64,000 nt of DNA. Source: an uncultured Jannaschia sp. (GTDB lineage: Bacteria; Pseudomonadota; Alphaproteobacteria; Rhodobacterales; Rhodobacteraceae). Below the pieces are notes generated by a model. It had not been told where the DNA came from. It did no database searches and saw only the letters and a list, made by a program, of their open reading frames with translations. Where the stretch lies: assembly GCF_947494025.1 (NCBI RefSeq), contig NZ_CANLTQ010000004.1, forward strand, positions 124,001 through 188,000, given 5' to 3'. The translations under genes and the position numbers were made by a program. Position 1 is the stretch's first letter. Every line of letters starts with the position of its first letter. Shown one piece after another: positions 10,631-20,734 of the stretch.

Positions 10631-11098
10631 ATGCTCCGCGTGAGACAGGAGCCGCAGGGAGGCATCGGTATAGACCTCAGACCCCTGGACGAAACCACGT
10701 CCGTCGCGCCGCAGCTCGATCCCGCCGACATGGCCACCCTGGCCGCGACGGGGGTCACGACGATCATCTGCAACCGGCCCGACGCGGAGGTTCCGCCCTC
10801 GCACCGGGCCGCCGCCATGCAGGAAGCGGTCGAGGCCGCGGGCATGGCCTTCGTCTACAACCCCGTCGCCGGTCAGGCGCTGACGATGCAATCCATCGAG
10901 GAACAGGCGGATGCGATCGACGCGGTCGAGGGCGGCACGGTCGCCTATTGCGCCTCCGGCACGCGCTCCGCGATCCTCTGGGCGCTCGCCATGGCGGGCC
11001 GGATGCCGGCTGACGAAATCCTCGCTGCGACGCGCATGGCGGGCTACGACCTCGAAGGGCTGCGCCCGCAGATCGCCGCGCTCGAGGCACAGCGCTAA
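10631..11098 (+). CDS. Blh/DUF442-type phosphatase-like protein
   Basis: Resembles the beta-lactamase hydrolase-like family, tyrosine-phosphatase-fold proteins linked in other bacteria to sulfide detoxification and biofilm control. The family core is visible: IDLRPLDETTSVAPQLDP at the start, TIICNRPDAE, and the Cys-x5-Arg catalytic loop YCASGTRS. The start is uncertain. The ATG at 10631 gives 155 residues. Family members normally begin at MDxRPL, which here corresponds to an ATA codon at 10670, seven bases after GGGAGG; an ATG at 10574 is also in frame. No rhodanese or sulfur dioxygenase partner is adjacent. The repeat described at 11093..11724 begins at the stop codon. Confidence 0.8.
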   Translation: MLRVRQEPQGGIGIDLRPLDETTSVAPQLDPADMATLAATGVTTIICNRPDAEVPPSHRAAAMQEAVEAAGMAFVYNPVAGQALTMQSIEEQADAIDAVEGGTVAYCASGTRSAILWALAMAGRMPADEILAATRMAGYDLEGLRPQIAALEAQR

Positions 11099-11724
11099 AA
11101 TCGGTTTGCCCCCATCCCGACTCACCGGGGATTCCTGCAGGGTCGTTCGTCCAATTCGCCTTCGGGGCGCCGGAGGCGGCGCGGAGGCGGGCCGGCGCGG
11201 CGCTCCCCGATCCACCGGTCCGGGCCAGGGTTTCATGCAAAGAAAGGCCCGGTCGCGCGGGGGCGTCCGCGGGCTGGTATCGGGCCGGTCGGCCGGTCTC
11301 CCTCCCCTCCTGGCAGATCGCGACGCACTCGCCGGCCGCGATGCGTCGATCGCGCCCCATGGCGATCGGGGGCGCGATGGACCGGGCCGCGTTCGGCATC
11401 CGCGTCGAGACCCGGCTCGCCCCGGCCCGGTCGCGCGGCACCGCGTGATCCCCGATAACCTCTCCACCCGCGAGGGCCCGAAAGCGGCCGGGATCCGGAA
11501 CGGTCAGGGATGCCGGATGTCGGTCCGGCCCGCTTGTGCCAGACCCGAACCCGATCGAAACGGCCTTCTCCGGACCGAAGGCTCATCTCCGGCGCATCGG
11601 CGCCCGCGCCTGCGATCCCCCGTCTCCAAGCCCTCGGCGACATCGGGGGCCTGTTCGATCCCGGGGCGGGCCAGACCGTCTTCGGCGCCGCGGGATACGC
11701 GCCCGATTGAAAAAAATCGGTTTG
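11093..11724 (+). repeat. Dispersed bipartite repeat, copy 1
   Basis: Two modules found again in inverted orientation at 21731..22032. Module 1 (about 11093..11160) starts in the stop codon of the Blh-like gene and contains TTTGCCCCCATCC and GGGTCGTTCGTCC. Module 2 (about 11581..11710) contains CTCCAAGCCCTCGGCGACAT and GTTCGATCCCGGGGCGGGCC, both exact in the other copy. The interior (about 420 bases) is longer than and mostly unlike the interior of copy 2. The 12-mer AAAATCGGTTTG occurs at both ends (11097..11108 and 11713..11724) as a direct repeat. A one-base indel inside module 2 breaks any shared reading frame, so it is probably non-coding. No gene recognised within. Confidence 0.8.
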
Positions 11725-12265
11725 GACCGGACGTCCGGCCCTCCTGCGGATCAGGTTTCCGCCTGCCGCGTCAGTTTTGGAACGATCCGTTGCCGAAGGC
11801 GACCTCGACGCGCTGCCGTTGGCCTCGCGCCTGGGTCGGAACGCAGCGCGGCTCCATGCGCGCGAGGCTGTCGACCGTGACCGCCCGGGCGAGCCCGGTC
11901 AGGCTCCGGCGCACGGCCTCGCCGATGAGAAAGACCTTCGCGCGTTGCAGGACCTGCCATGCGCCGGGGCGCATCCGCATGTTGCCGAGCGCCCGGAGGC
12001 CACGGATTAGGACTGCGCCGGCAGCCGCCGGACCAGCCGGTCGAATGGATACCGATTTCGTCCGGGCCGTGTCGGGACCTCTCGGCCGAGCCGACAAGGG
12101 GAAGCAGGGCAAGAACGGCCGCGGGGAGGAGGAGACGAAGAAACCGCCTGCGAACACGTCCAGAACGTTGTGAAACGCCCGCGTCTCGGAGGGGGCACGA
12201 TCCGTGTGAGGCCTGAAGTTCCGGAACAACGGGTTTCCCGCGACCTTGTCGCGATACCCCGGCGT
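11725..12265. other. Gene-poor stretch with doubtful minus-strand frames
   Basis: Between the repeat and the M20 peptidase I find no recognisable gene. A minus-strand frame (12229 to 11771, 152 codons) has coding-like third-position GC only in its 3' half (about 11990..11771), while another minus-strand frame ending near 12007 looks coding-like just before that. This pattern could be a decayed gene with frameshifts or chance in GC-rich DNA. No similarity to a known family was recognised. Confidence 0.3.
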
Positions 12266-13426
12266 TCAGGCCGCCGGCATCCGCCGTTCCACAACCTCCG
12301 CCCACCAGGAACAGCCGGCGGGAATGGCCTCGTCGGCAAAGTCGTATTCGGGATGGTGGACCGGCGCCGTGTCGCCGTTGCCGACAAGGATATAGGCCCC
12401 GGGGCGTTCCTCGAGCATGAAGGCGAAATCCTCGCCGCCCATGACGAGTGGCGCCTCTCCGCAATCGCCGGATACGGAACGGGCGATGTCGGCGGCGAAG
12501 GCGGTCTGATCCTCGTGATTCACCATCACCGGGTAGTTCCGCTGGTAATCCACATCCGCCGCGCCGCCGAAGGTCGCGGCCACGCCGGCGCTGATCGCCT
12601 TGATCCGCGTCTCCGCCAAGTCGCGCATCGCGGGGGACATCGTGCGGACGGTGCCTTTCAGCTCGACGCGCTGCGGGATGACATTGAACGCCTTGGAGGA
12701 GGATTCCATCGACGTGACCGAGACGACGATCTGGTCCACCGGGTCGGCATTGCGCGAGACGATGGATTGCAGCGCCGTGATGAGATGCGCGGCCATCAGG
12801 CCGGTATCGACGACCTCCTGCGGCTTGGCCGCGTGGCCGCCGCGCCCTTCAAGCTGGATGTTGAACACGTCCGTCGCCGCGAAGAACGCCCCCGGACGGA
12901 TCGCGAAGGCGCCGACCGGCATGCCGGGCCAGTTGTGCATGCCGTAGACCTCCTGGACGTTCCAGCGGTCCATGATGCCGTCCTCGCACATTTCGCGCCC
13001 GCCGCCGCCGCCCTCCTCGGCGGGCTGGAAGATCAGGACGACGGTGCCGTCGAAGTTCCGCGTTTCGGCCAGGTACTGCGCCGCGCCGAGGAGCATCGCC
13101 GTATGGCCGTCATGCCCGCAGGCGTGCATCGCGTTCGCCACTTTCGAGGCGTGCGGCAGGCCCGTCTGTTCGTTCATCGGCAGCGCGTCCATGTCGGCGC
13201 GCAGGCCGATTGCCTTGCCGGAATCGGTCTTGCCGCGGATCACGCCGATTACGCCGGTGCGGCCGATCCCCTCCACCACCTCGTCGCAGCCGAACGCACG
13301 CAGACGCTCGGCGACGAGGCCGGAGGTGCGCTGCGTGTCGAACAGGATCTCGGGATTCTCGTGCAGGTCGCGGCGCCAGGCGGTGATCTCGGGAAGCAAT
13401 TCGGCGAAGCGGTTCTTGACGGGCAT
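12266..13426 (-). CDS. M20-family amidohydrolase (hippurate hydrolase-like)
   Basis: A 386-residue metallo-aminoacylase/carboxypeptidase of the M20D type, which removes the acyl group from N-acyl amino acids or related amides in the cytosol. Motifs: LHENPEILFDT near the start, GLRADMDALPM, HACGHDGHTAM (metal ligands), PAEEGGGGG (catalytic Glu pair) and GGEDFAFML near the C-terminus. The ATG is preceded by AAGGAGAG at good spacing. It is followed upstream by mscS and the ArgE-like gene on the same strand. The exact substrate (hippurate, N-acetylated amino acid, auxin amide) cannot be told. Confidence 0.9.
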   Translation of the reverse strand: MPVKNRFAELLPEITAWRRDLHENPEILFDTQRTSGLVAERLRAFGCDEVVEGIGRTGVIGVIRGKTDSGKAIGLRADMDALPMNEQTGLPHASKVANAMHACGHDGHTAMLLGAAQYLAETRNFDGTVVLIFQPAEEGGGGGREMCEDGIMDRWNVQEVYGMHNWPGMPVGAFAIRPGAFFAATDVFNIQLEGRGGHAAKPQEVVDTGLMAAHLITALQSIVSRNADPVDQIVVSVTSMESSSKAFNVIPQRVELKGTVRTMSPAMRDLAETRIKAISAGVAATFGGAADVDYQRNYPVMVNHEDQTAFAADIARSVSGDCGEAPLVMGGEDFAFMLEERPGAYILVGNGDTAPVHHPEYDFADEAIPAGCSWWAEVVERRMPAA

Positions 13427-13473
13427 ATGGCTCTCCTTTTCGCGGCGGACCCTGCGCCCGGTCTCGGAGGAGT

Positions 13474-14418
13474 TCAAGCGTCTCCGCCGGTCGCCGTCTC
13501 CGAGCGCGGCAGGGCCGTCGACCGATCGCCGCGATCGCCACCCGTTTCGGTACCGGTCCGGTCGTGCAGATAGAGCGTGCGTGTGGGGAACGGGATCTCG
13601 ATGCCGTTCTCCCGGAACGCATCCTCCACGGCGAGCATGACGTCGGACGCGACATGGACCACGTCGGCCTGCGTCGATTTCGTCCACCAGCGCAGGCGCA
13701 CGACCTTGGAGAAATCGCCCAGATCGACGGACAGGGCCACGGGCGGAGGGTCGGCCATCACGCGCTCGATCCCGACGACCGCGTCCACCGCGACCTTCAT
13801 GGCGAGCTTGGTGTCGCTGCCGTGGGTGATGCCGAAATCGTATTGCGACCGACGGGCCGGGAAGGCCGTGTTGACGGTGACCGCGTCGGTATAGACATCC
13901 GCGTTCGGGATCACGACGCGGCGGCCGTCATAGGTCTTGATGAGCGTCGCGCGCGTCTGGATATGCTCGACCGTGCCCTCGTAGTCACCGACGACGATCT
14001 GGTCGCCCACCGCGAAGGGCTGCCGGATCAGAAGGAGGATGCCGGATAGCAGGTTCTGCAGGATGTCCTTGAAGGCGAAGCCGATCGCGACCGTACCGAT
14101 GCCGAGCCCTGCGATCAGGTCGCCGGGGCGGATCGAGGGCGTCAGGATCGTCAGCGCCAGCATGCCCCCCGCGATCCAGATCGCCCAGCGCACCACGCTG
14201 CCGATCACGGCACCAAGATCCGCGCGCCGCCGGTTGCGCGCCATGCGCCGGATGCCGAGACCGACCAGGATGCCGAGCGTGACGAAGATCACCGTCACCG
14301 CGATGGCGACCGCGATGTTCGGGATCAGCCGGAAGAGACCGTCGAGCCAGCTGTCGAGCTTCGCGACGATCAACCCGGGATCGGCGTGGATCTCCTGCGG
14401 CGTCGTGTTCCCTTCCAT
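13474..14418 (-). CDS. MscS-type mechanosensitive channel
   Basis: A 314-residue inner-membrane channel that opens on membrane tension to release solutes during hypo-osmotic shock. Three hydrophobic segments are seen (about 32-55, 73-95 and the pore helix around 100-130 with GLGIGTVAIGFAFKDILQNLLSG), followed by the beta domain (FAVGDQIVVGDYEGTVEHI, VVIPNADVYTDAV) and an alpha/beta C-terminal domain ending in IPFPTRTLYLHD. Small-MscS size. It lies between two M20 peptidase genes, perhaps only by shared strand. A charged C-terminal tail of about 28 residues follows the usual family end. Confidence 0.92.
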   Translation of the reverse strand: MEGNTTPQEIHADPGLIVAKLDSWLDGLFRLIPNIAVAIAVTVIFVTLGILVGLGIRRMARNRRRADLGAVIGSVVRWAIWIAGGMLALTILTPSIRPGDLIAGLGIGTVAIGFAFKDILQNLLSGILLLIRQPFAVGDQIVVGDYEGTVEHIQTRATLIKTYDGRRVVIPNADVYTDAVTVNTAFPARRSQYDFGITHGSDTKLAMKVAVDAVVGIERVMADPPPVALSVDLGDFSKVVRLRWWTKSTQADVVHVASDVMLAVEDAFRENGIEIPFPTRTLYLHDRTGTETGGDRGDRSTALPRSETATGGDA

Positions 14419-14436
14419 GCCACGCCCCCCGCCGTC

Positions 14437-15600
14437 TCAGACCAGCGTCTGGACCACCCGGCGCAGGAGCGCCTCGCCCTTCTCGAACTGGTCAACGGCG
14501 ATCCATTCGTCGGGCTGGTGCGCCTGCGCGATGTCGCCGGGACCGCAGACGACGGCGGAGTAGCCGCGTTCCTGGAACTGGCCCGCCTCCGTGCCGTAGG
14601 TGACGACATGCGTGCCGTTGTCGCCGGTCAGGCGCCGGATCAGGCCCTCGGCCGCGCCGTCCGGTTCCGGTCTGAGGGCGGGAACGCCGTGCGTCGTCTC
14701 CCAGGTCACGCCGGCCTGCGGATGGCGGGCGCGGAGTTCGGCGTCGAGCTCGGTCAGGTAAGCGCCCATCGCGCTGCGGTGCCGCTCGATGTCGTCGCCC
14801 GCGGGCACCCGGAAGCCCAGTTTGAAGGTGCAGTCCTTCGCCGTGATGTTGTGCGCCGTGCCGCCCTGGATCATGCCGACATGCGCGGTGGTGTGCGGCG
14901 GGTCGAAGGCGGCGGAGACGGGATCCGGCGCTTCGGCCCAGATCGCGGCGTTGCGCTCGTTGACCCAATGGAGGATGCGGCCCGCCTCGTGCACGGCACT
15001 CACCCCCTGCGGCAGCTTGGACGAATGCACCTCGTAGCCGTGGACGTGGATGTCCGCGATGGTGGAGGCATTGTGTCCGGTGACGGGGCGCAGCATCGAG
15101 GGCTCGCCGATGATGGCGGCGGCGGCGCGCGGCAGGTGGGCCGCCATCTCGTCGATCATCGGCGGCGCGCCGATGCAGCCGACCTCCTCGTCGTAGGACA
15201 GTGCGATCTGAAGGGGCCGCGATACGCCGAGCTCGAGCGCATAGGGCACCATCGCGAGCGCGAGCGCGTCGAACCCCTTCATGTCGGCGCAGCCGCGGCC
15301 GTAGAAGCGACCGTCGGCCTCCGTCACTGCGAAAGGCTCGTAGTGCCAGTCCTGACCGTCCACCGGCACGACGTCGGTATGGCCCGAAAGCACGATGCCG
15401 TCCTTCACCTCGGGCCCGACATTCGCGTAGAGCGCGGCCTTCGTGCCGGTCGCGTCGTAGACCCGGCGCGCGGTGACGCCGTGGGATGCGAGATACTCCT
15501 CCACCCAATCGATCAGGTCGAGATTCGAGTCCCGGCTCACGGTGGGAAAGGACACCAGCCGCTCCATGATCTCGCGGGCGGACAGCTTTGCTTGGGACAT
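14437..15600 (-). CDS. ArgE/DapE-type deacylase (acetylornithine deacetylase family)
   Basis: A 387-residue M20 metallopeptidase resembling acetylornithine deacetylase, which frees an amino acid from its N-acyl form. Motifs in order: LSGHTDVVPVDG (first metal ligands), YGRGCADMKGF, YDEEVGCIGA (catalytic Glu), IGEPS, and the dimerisation insert with HGYEVHSSKLP. The ATG at 15600 has GGAGGT upstream. It stands divergent from the oligopeptide ABC operon at 15791 with a 190-base spacer, so a role in processing imported peptides or acylated amino acids is plausible, though ArgE in arginine synthesis is the family default. Confidence 0.85.
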   Translation of the reverse strand: MSQAKLSAREIMERLVSFPTVSRDSNLDLIDWVEEYLASHGVTARRVYDATGTKAALYANVGPEVKDGIVLSGHTDVVPVDGQDWHYEPFAVTEADGRFYGRGCADMKGFDALALAMVPYALELGVSRPLQIALSYDEEVGCIGAPPMIDEMAAHLPRAAAAIIGEPSMLRPVTGHNASTIADIHVHGYEVHSSKLPQGVSAVHEAGRILHWVNERNAAIWAEAPDPVSAAFDPPHTTAHVGMIQGGTAHNITAKDCTFKLGFRVPAGDDIERHRSAMGAYLTELDAELRARHPQAGVTWETTHGVPALRPEPDGAAEGLIRRLTGDNGTHVVTYGTEAGQFQERGYSAVVCGPGDIAQAHQPDEWIAVDQFEKGEALLRRVVQTLV

Positions 15601-15790
15601 CGGGGCACCTCCGGCGCCATCCGTGCTGCCCCTCCGGGCGAAGGTCAAGCACGCTGCCCGAAAACCGGGCGCTCCGGTGCCTGTGTTCGAAAAGCGGGTA
15701 AATCGCTTGCGGGGCGGCAAGCATGTGCTAGCGTGTGCGGCGGAACGGAGGGCGGCAACGACCTTTCGGCGAAGAAACGGGGGGTGGTGG

Positions 15791-16822
15791 ATGCCGCAGG
15801 GCGACACCGGGAGCGAGGCCCAGAACGTACTGGACGTGCGCGATCTTCATACCGTGTTCCGGACCCGTTCGGGCGAGGTCCATGCGGTCAATTCCGTGAA
15901 TTTCAGCGTCAAGCCGGGCGAGTTGCTGGGCGTCGTGGGCGAGAGCGGTTCCGGCAAGTCGGTCACGATGATGTCGCTGATCGGCCTTCTTCCCAGTCCG
16001 CCCGCGGAGGTGCGGTCCGGCGAGGTGCTGCTCGACGGGGAGGATCTGCTGAAGGCGTCGCCGGCGCGGTTGCGCGATGTGCGGGGCGGCGAGATCGGGT
16101 TCATCTTTCAGGACCCGATGACCTCGCTCAATCCGGTCTTCGACGTCGGCTTCCAGATCATGGAGCCGATCCGCCGCCATATGGGGCTCAACAAGCGGCA
16201 GGCGCGCGACCGCGCGATCGAGCTTCTGGACCTCGTCGGCATTCCCGGCGCGGCGGGACGGCTCGGGGACTACCCGCATCAGTTCTCCGGTGGCATGCGG
16301 CAGCGGGTGATGATCGCCATCGCGCTGGCCTGCGACCCGAAGGTGCTGATCGCGGACGAGCCGACCACCGCGCTCGACGTGACGATCCAGGCGCAGATCC
16401 TCGAGATCATCGAGGATCTGCGCCAGAAGCTCGGCATGGCCATCGTCTGGATCACCCACGATCTGGGGGTGGTCGCGGGCATCGCCGACCGCGTCCTCGT
16501 GATGTATGGCGGCCAGATCGTGGAGCAGGCGCCCGTGCATCCGCTCTTCAACGATCCGCGCCATCCCTATACCCGCGCGCTCCTCAAGACCGTGCCATCG
16601 GTGTCGGGCGCACGGGCGGCGAAGCTGCAGGTCATCGCCGGGCAGCCGCCGATCCTCGGCGCGGCGCCCTCGGCCTGCCCGTTCCGCGACCGCTGCCCTC
16701 TGGTTTTCGACCGCTGCCATCAGCAGAACCCGCCGCGGGAGATCGTGGCCCCCGGCCATGACGCGGCCTGCTTCCACCCCTCCGCCCGGACCGGGCGCGA
16801 AGTGGCGGAGGCCTCCGCATGA
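15791..16822 (+). CDS. Oligopeptide-type ABC transporter ATPase 1 (DppD/OppD-like)
   Basis: First ATPase of a peptide/nickel-type importer, 343 residues. Walker A is GESGSGKS, the signature QFSGGMRQR, Walker [13 protein letters not shown], followed by the switch His in THDLG. The C-terminal oligopeptide-ATPase extension with cysteines (CPFRDRCP ... HDAACFHP) is present; in related proteins it binds an Fe-S cluster. The frame is open upstream but the family start fits ATG 15791. The stop overlaps the next gene as ATGA. Unusually, both ATPase genes precede the binding protein and permeases. Confidence 0.93.
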   Translation: MPQGDTGSEAQNVLDVRDLHTVFRTRSGEVHAVNSVNFSVKPGELLGVVGESGSGKSVTMMSLIGLLPSPPAEVRSGEVLLDGEDLLKASPARLRDVRGGEIGFIFQDPMTSLNPVFDVGFQIMEPIRRHMGLNKRQARDRAIELLDLVGIPGAAGRLGDYPHQFSGGMRQRVMIAIALACDPKVLIADEPTTALDVTIQAQILEIIEDLRQKLGMAIVWITHDLGVVAGIADRVLVMYGGQIVEQAPVHPLFNDPRHPYTRALLKTVPSVSGARAAKLQVIAGQPPILGAAPSACPFRDRCPLVFDRCHQQNPPREIVAPGHDAACFHPSARTGREVAEASA

Positions 16823-17916
16823 CGCGCCCGCTGGTCGAGGTGCGGGACCTGAAGATGCATTTCCCGATCTATTCCGGTCTGCTGCGCCGTCAGGTGGGGG
16901 CGGTGAAGGCCGTGGACGGGGTGAGCTTCGACATCCTCGAGGGCGAGACGCTGGGCCTCGTGGGCGAGTCGGGCTGCGGCAAGTCCACCTGCGGGCGTGC
17001 CGTGCTGCGGCTCTACGACATCACCGGCGGCGAGATCGTGATCGACGGCCGCGCCATCGGGTCCGATCCACAGGACCGGCTGCGCGACATGCGTCCGACG
17101 ATGCAGATGGTGTTCCAGGACCCTCAGGCCTCGCTGAACCCCCGCATGACGGTGGGCGCGATCATCGGGGAGCCGTTGTCCGAGCACACCAGGATGTCGC
17201 GCTCGGAACGCCGCGAGCGGGTCGAGGAGCTGATGGATCAGGTCGGGCTCAACCGCGCCTTCGTGAACCGCTACCCGCACGAGTTCTCCGGCGGGCAGCG
17301 GCAGCGGATCGGGATCGCCCGGGCGCTGGCGCTGAACCCGAAGTTCATCGTCTGCGACGAGCCCATCGCCGCGCTCGACGTGTCGATCCAGGCGCAGGTC
17401 GTCAACCTGCTCGAGGAGCTGCAGGACAGGCTCGGGCTCACCTACCTCTTCATCAGCCACGACCTGTCGATGGTGCGCCACATCGCCGACCGCGTGGCGG
17501 TGATGTATCTCGGCAAGGTGGTCGAGCTCGCCCCCCGTGACGCGCTTTATTCCGAGCCGCTGCATCCCTACACGCAGGCGCTCCTTTCCGCCGTGCCCGA
17601 GCCCGACCCGATGCTGGCCGGGCAGAAGAAGGACCGGATCGTGCTTCAGGGCGACGTGCCCAGTCCCGCCAATCCCCCCGCCGGTTGCAACTTCTGCACC
17701 CGTTGCCCGAAGGTGATGGAGGTCTGCCACCGCATCGACCCCGCCTTCCTCGAGATCGCGCCGGGGCACTGGTCGGCCTGTCACCTGCACGACCCCGCCC
17801 ATCGCGGAACGGTGGAGGCGGGTCCGGAGGGAACCGACAACGAGAACGCGGGCCGACCCGCGCGACGAGAAGCCCCCGCGAACGGGGCGAGCATCCAACA
17901 AGGAGACGCAACATGA
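16819..17916 (+). CDS. Oligopeptide-type ABC transporter ATPase 2 (DppF/OppF-like)
   Basis: Second ATPase, 365 residues, pairing with the previous one below the two permeases. Walker A GESGCGKS, signature EFSGGQRQR, Walker [12 protein letters not shown] (usual family form is DEPVSALD), then SHDLS. The C-terminal cysteine extension ([10 protein letters not shown] ... WSACHLHD) is present, with a roughly 40-residue polar tail rich in Glu, Gly and Arg. Start and stop both overlap neighbours by four bases (ATGA), so all three first genes of the operon are translationally coupled. Confidence 0.93.
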   Translation: MTRPLVEVRDLKMHFPIYSGLLRRQVGAVKAVDGVSFDILEGETLGLVGESGCGKSTCGRAVLRLYDITGGEIVIDGRAIGSDPQDRLRDMRPTMQMVFQDPQASLNPRMTVGAIIGEPLSEHTRMSRSERRERVEELMDQVGLNRAFVNRYPHEFSGGQRQRIGIARALALNPKFIVCDEPIAALDVSIQAQVVNLLEELQDRLGLTYLFISHDLSMVRHIADRVAVMYLGKVVELAPRDALYSEPLHPYTQALLSAVPEPDPMLAGQKKDRIVLQGDVPSPANPPAGCNFCTRCPKVMEVCHRIDPAFLEIAPGHWSACHLHDPAHRGTVEAGPEGTDNENAGRPARREAPANGASIQQGDAT

Positions 17917-19631
17917 AGACGAAGTCAGCCCTGCTCTGCGCGGTCGCGAGCTTCGCCATGGCCCCCCTGGCGCATGCCCAGGACGCCGGAGGCGAGCGCG
18001 GGCGCGACGGCCAGCTCAACATCCTCTACTGGCAGGCCCCCTCGATCCTGAACCCATACCTGTCGAGCGGCACGAAAGACGTGGAAAGCGCCTCGCTCGT
18101 CATCGAGCCGCTGGTGCGGTTCGACGAGAACGGCGAGATGGTGCCCTGGCTCGCCGAGGAGATCCCGACGGTCGAGAACGGCGGCGTCAGCGAGGACCTG
18201 ACCTCGATCACATGGAAGCTGAAGCCCGGAATCCTGTGGTCGGACGGCACGCCGCTCACCGCCGAGGACGTCGTATTCACCTGGGAATACTGCACCGATC
18301 CGGAAGGCGGCTGCGCGCAGGCGCAGTATTTCGACAACGTCACCAATGTCGAGGCGGTCGACGACGAGACCGTCAAGATCACCTTCAACATGCCGAAGCC
18401 GTTCCCCTACACCGCCTTCGTCGGCTCCGAGTCGCCCATCATCCAGAAGGCGCAGTTCGAGAATTGCCGGGGCGCGGCCGCGCCGACCTGCACGGACGCG
18501 AATTTCGGCCCGATCGGCACCGGCCCGTTCATGGTCGAGGATTTCCGGCCCAACGACGTCGTCACGCTGACGGCCAACCCGAACTACCGCGAGGAGGGCA
18601 AGCCGGCCTTCGCGTCCGTCAACTTCAAGGGCGGCGGCGACGCGGCGGGCGCGGCGCGGGCCGTGTTGTCGACGGGCGAATACGACTACGCCTGGAACCT
18701 GCAGCTCTCGCCCGAGGTGCTCGACCAGCTCAGTGCCGCGGGCCTCGGCACGGTGGTCGCGGCCTACGGAACCTCCGTCGAGCGGATCGAGATCAACCAG
18801 ACCGATCCGTCGGCGAGCCTCGGCGACGAGCGATCCACGGTCGCCCATCCGCACCCGTTCCTCACCGACCCGGCCGTGCCGGCCGCCATGTCGAAGGCGA
18901 TCGACCGGCAGCTTCTGGTCGATATCGGCTATGGGCCCGGCGGCCAGCCGACCTGCAACATCCTGCCCGCGCCGGAGGCCTACGCCTCGACCGCGAACGA
19001 CGATTGCCTGAACTACGACCCCGAAGCCGCCAAGGCGATGCTCGAGGAGGCCGGCTGGGTCGACGAGGACGGCGACGGCATCCGTGAAAAGGACGGGGTT
19101 CGGCTTTCGGTGCTGTTCCAGACCTCGGTCAACGCGGTGCGCCAGGACGTGCAGGCGCTCATCAAGGAAGACTGGGAAAACATCGGGATCGAGACGGAGC
19201 TCCGCTCGGTCGACGCCTCGGTCTTCTTCGGCGGCGATCCCTCCTCGCCGGACACGTTCCAGAAGTTCTTCGCCGACGTGGAAATGTACACGAACAACTT
19301 CGCCGGCGTGGACCCGCAGGCCTACATGGCCGGCTGGCGGTGCAGCGACATCCCGTCCCCCGAGACGCAGTGGCAGGGCCAGAACGTGCCGCGTTTCTGC
19401 TCGGAGGAATACGACGCGCTCGTCGACGAACTCGGCGATACCGCCGACATCGAGGAGCGGGGCGAGATCGCCAAGCGGCTGAACGACATGCTCGTGCAGA
19501 ACTACGCCATGCTGCCGCTGATCCACCGCGGCAACCCGGCGGCGCATGCCAATACGCTGGGCGGCATCCGCATGAACGACTGGGACAGCGAGCTTTGGAA
19601 CATCGCGGACTGGTACCGCATCTCCGAATGA
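17913..19631 (+). CDS. Periplasmic peptide-binding protein (SBP family 5)
   Basis: Substrate-binding protein of the importer, 572 residues. A Sec signal peptide ends at about LAHAQ (residues 1-23), without a lipobox cysteine, so the mature protein is soluble in the periplasm. The body shows family-5 features: [42 protein letters not shown] and the late segment [13 protein letters not shown]. The ATG overlaps the preceding stop and has AAGGAG at 17900..17905. It is followed by a perfect GC hairpin before the permease genes, which often keeps binding-protein mRNA in excess. Ligand unknown; opine, dipeptide or oligopeptide are possible. Confidence 0.92.
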   Translation: MKTKSALLCAVASFAMAPLAHAQDAGGERGRDGQLNILYWQAPSILNPYLSSGTKDVESASLVIEPLVRFDENGEMVPWLAEEIPTVENGGVSEDLTSITWKLKPGILWSDGTPLTAEDVVFTWEYCTDPEGGCAQAQYFDNVTNVEAVDDETVKITFNMPKPFPYTAFVGSESPIIQKAQFENCRGAAAPTCTDANFGPIGTGPFMVEDFRPNDVVTLTANPNYREEGKPAFASVNFKGGGDAAGAARAVLSTGEYDYAWNLQLSPEVLDQLSAAGLGTVVAAYGTSVERIEINQTDPSASLGDERSTVAHPHPFLTDPAVPAAMSKAIDRQLLVDIGYGPGGQPTCNILPAPEAYASTANDDCLNYDPEAAKAMLEEAGWVDEDGDGIREKDGVRLSVLFQTSVNAVRQDVQALIKEDWENIGIETELRSVDASVFFGGDPSSPDTFQKFFADVEMYTNNFAGVDPQAYMAGWRCSDIPSPETQWQGQNVPRFCSEEYDALVDELGDTADIEERGEIAKRLNDMLVQNYAMLPLIHRGNPAAHANTLGGIRMNDWDSELWNIADWYRISE

Positions 19632-19668
19632 CCGGCCACGGGGCGCGCGTCGCGTCCTGAGCGAAACC

Positions 19669-19692
19669 GGGGCCGGCAACCCAGCCGGCCCC
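19669..19692 (+). promoter_or_regulatory. Intercistronic hairpin after the binding-protein gene
   Basis: Perfect 9-base-pair stem (GGGGCCGGC / GCCGGCCCC) with loop AACCCA, in the 95-base gap between the binding-protein and permease genes, without a T tract. Position and form fit an mRNA-stabilising or partial-termination structure that raises binding protein over permeases; this role is inferred. Confidence 0.5.
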
Positions 19693-19726
19693 GACACAGA
19701 CGGCCCGTCCAAGCGAAAGTCGCCGC

Positions 19727-20734
19727 ATGCTGACCTTCACCTTCCGGCGATTGCTGTATGCGATCCCGACCCTGCTGTTCATCAGCCTCGTGATCTTCCT
19801 GCTCCTCGACCTCGCGCCGGGCGATCCGATGGCGCAGATGCCGCTGACCGTTCCCGACGAGGTCAAGGCGCGGATGCGGGAGGCGCTGGGTCTGGGCGAG
19901 CCGATCCACATCCGCTACTGGAAATGGCTGGTCCAGTTCTTCTGGGTCGAGCCCTTGCACATGCTCGACAGCCTGCTCGGCACCGGTTTCGCCGAGGGCA
20001 GCCAGCGCATCCTCTCGTGGCAGACGCGCTCCCCCGTCGTCGACATCGTGATGCAACGCATGCCGCAGACGCTCTGGGTCGTCGGCACCGCCTACGTCGT
20101 GGCCATCCTGATCGCCATTCCGGTCGGCATCTATTCGGCCTACCGCCAGTATTCGCTGTTCGACCAGGCCGGGACCTTCGTCACGATGGTCGGCTTCTCG
20201 GTGCCGCCCTTCTTCTCGGGCGTCCTCGTGATCATCATCTTCGCCTCGCAACTCGGCTGGTTCCCGTCGATCTACGACACACGCCTCGTGGTGGATTCCT
20301 GGTCCGATTTCGGCCTCCAGGTCCGGCAGATGTTCCTGCCGGTGATGGTGCTGGCGCTGCAGATCACCTCGCAACTCAGCCGCTTCATGCGCGCCTCCAT
20401 GCTCGACAACCTCAATCAGGACTACGTCCGCACCGCCCGCGCCAAGGGTCTGCGGGAGAAGACGGTAGTGCTCGTTCACGTGCTGCGGAACTCGATGATC
20501 CCGGTCGTCACCGTGATCGCGCTCGGCGTGCCGTCGATCTTCGGCGGCGCGATCATCACGGAGCAGGTCTTCAAGGTGAACGGGATCGGCCAGCTCCTGA
20601 TCACCGCCATCCAGGGCAACGACCTGCCGATGGTTCAGACGCTGACCTTCATTTTCGCGGTGCTGATCGTGCTTTTCAATCTGATCGCCGACGTCCTCTA
20701 CGGCATCCTCGACCCCCGGATACGCTATGACTAA
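19727..20734 (+). CDS. Oligopeptide-type ABC permease 1 (DppB/OppB-like)
   Basis: Inner-membrane permease, 335 residues. The N-terminus (LTFTFRRLLYAIPTLLFISLVIFLLLDLAPGDP) is the conserved first helix of this family. The EAA loop that contacts the ATPase is seen around DYVRTARAKGLREKTVVLVHVLRNSMIPVV, split here as RTARAKGL and HVLRNS. About six membrane segments. It overlaps the next permease by eight bases. Longer than a minimal DppB because of a loop after the first helix (roughly residues 45-105). Confidence 0.92.
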   Translation: MLTFTFRRLLYAIPTLLFISLVIFLLLDLAPGDPMAQMPLTVPDEVKARMREALGLGEPIHIRYWKWLVQFFWVEPLHMLDSLLGTGFAEGSQRILSWQTRSPVVDIVMQRMPQTLWVVGTAYVVAILIAIPVGIYSAYRQYSLFDQAGTFVTMVGFSVPPFFSGVLVIIIFASQLGWFPSIYDTRLVVDSWSDFGLQVRQMFLPVMVLALQITSQLSRFMRASMLDNLNQDYVRTARAKGLREKTVVLVHVLRNSMIPVVTVIALGVPSIFGGAIITEQVFKVNGIGQLLITAIQGNDLPMVQTLTFIFAVLIVLFNLIADVLYGILDPRIRYD

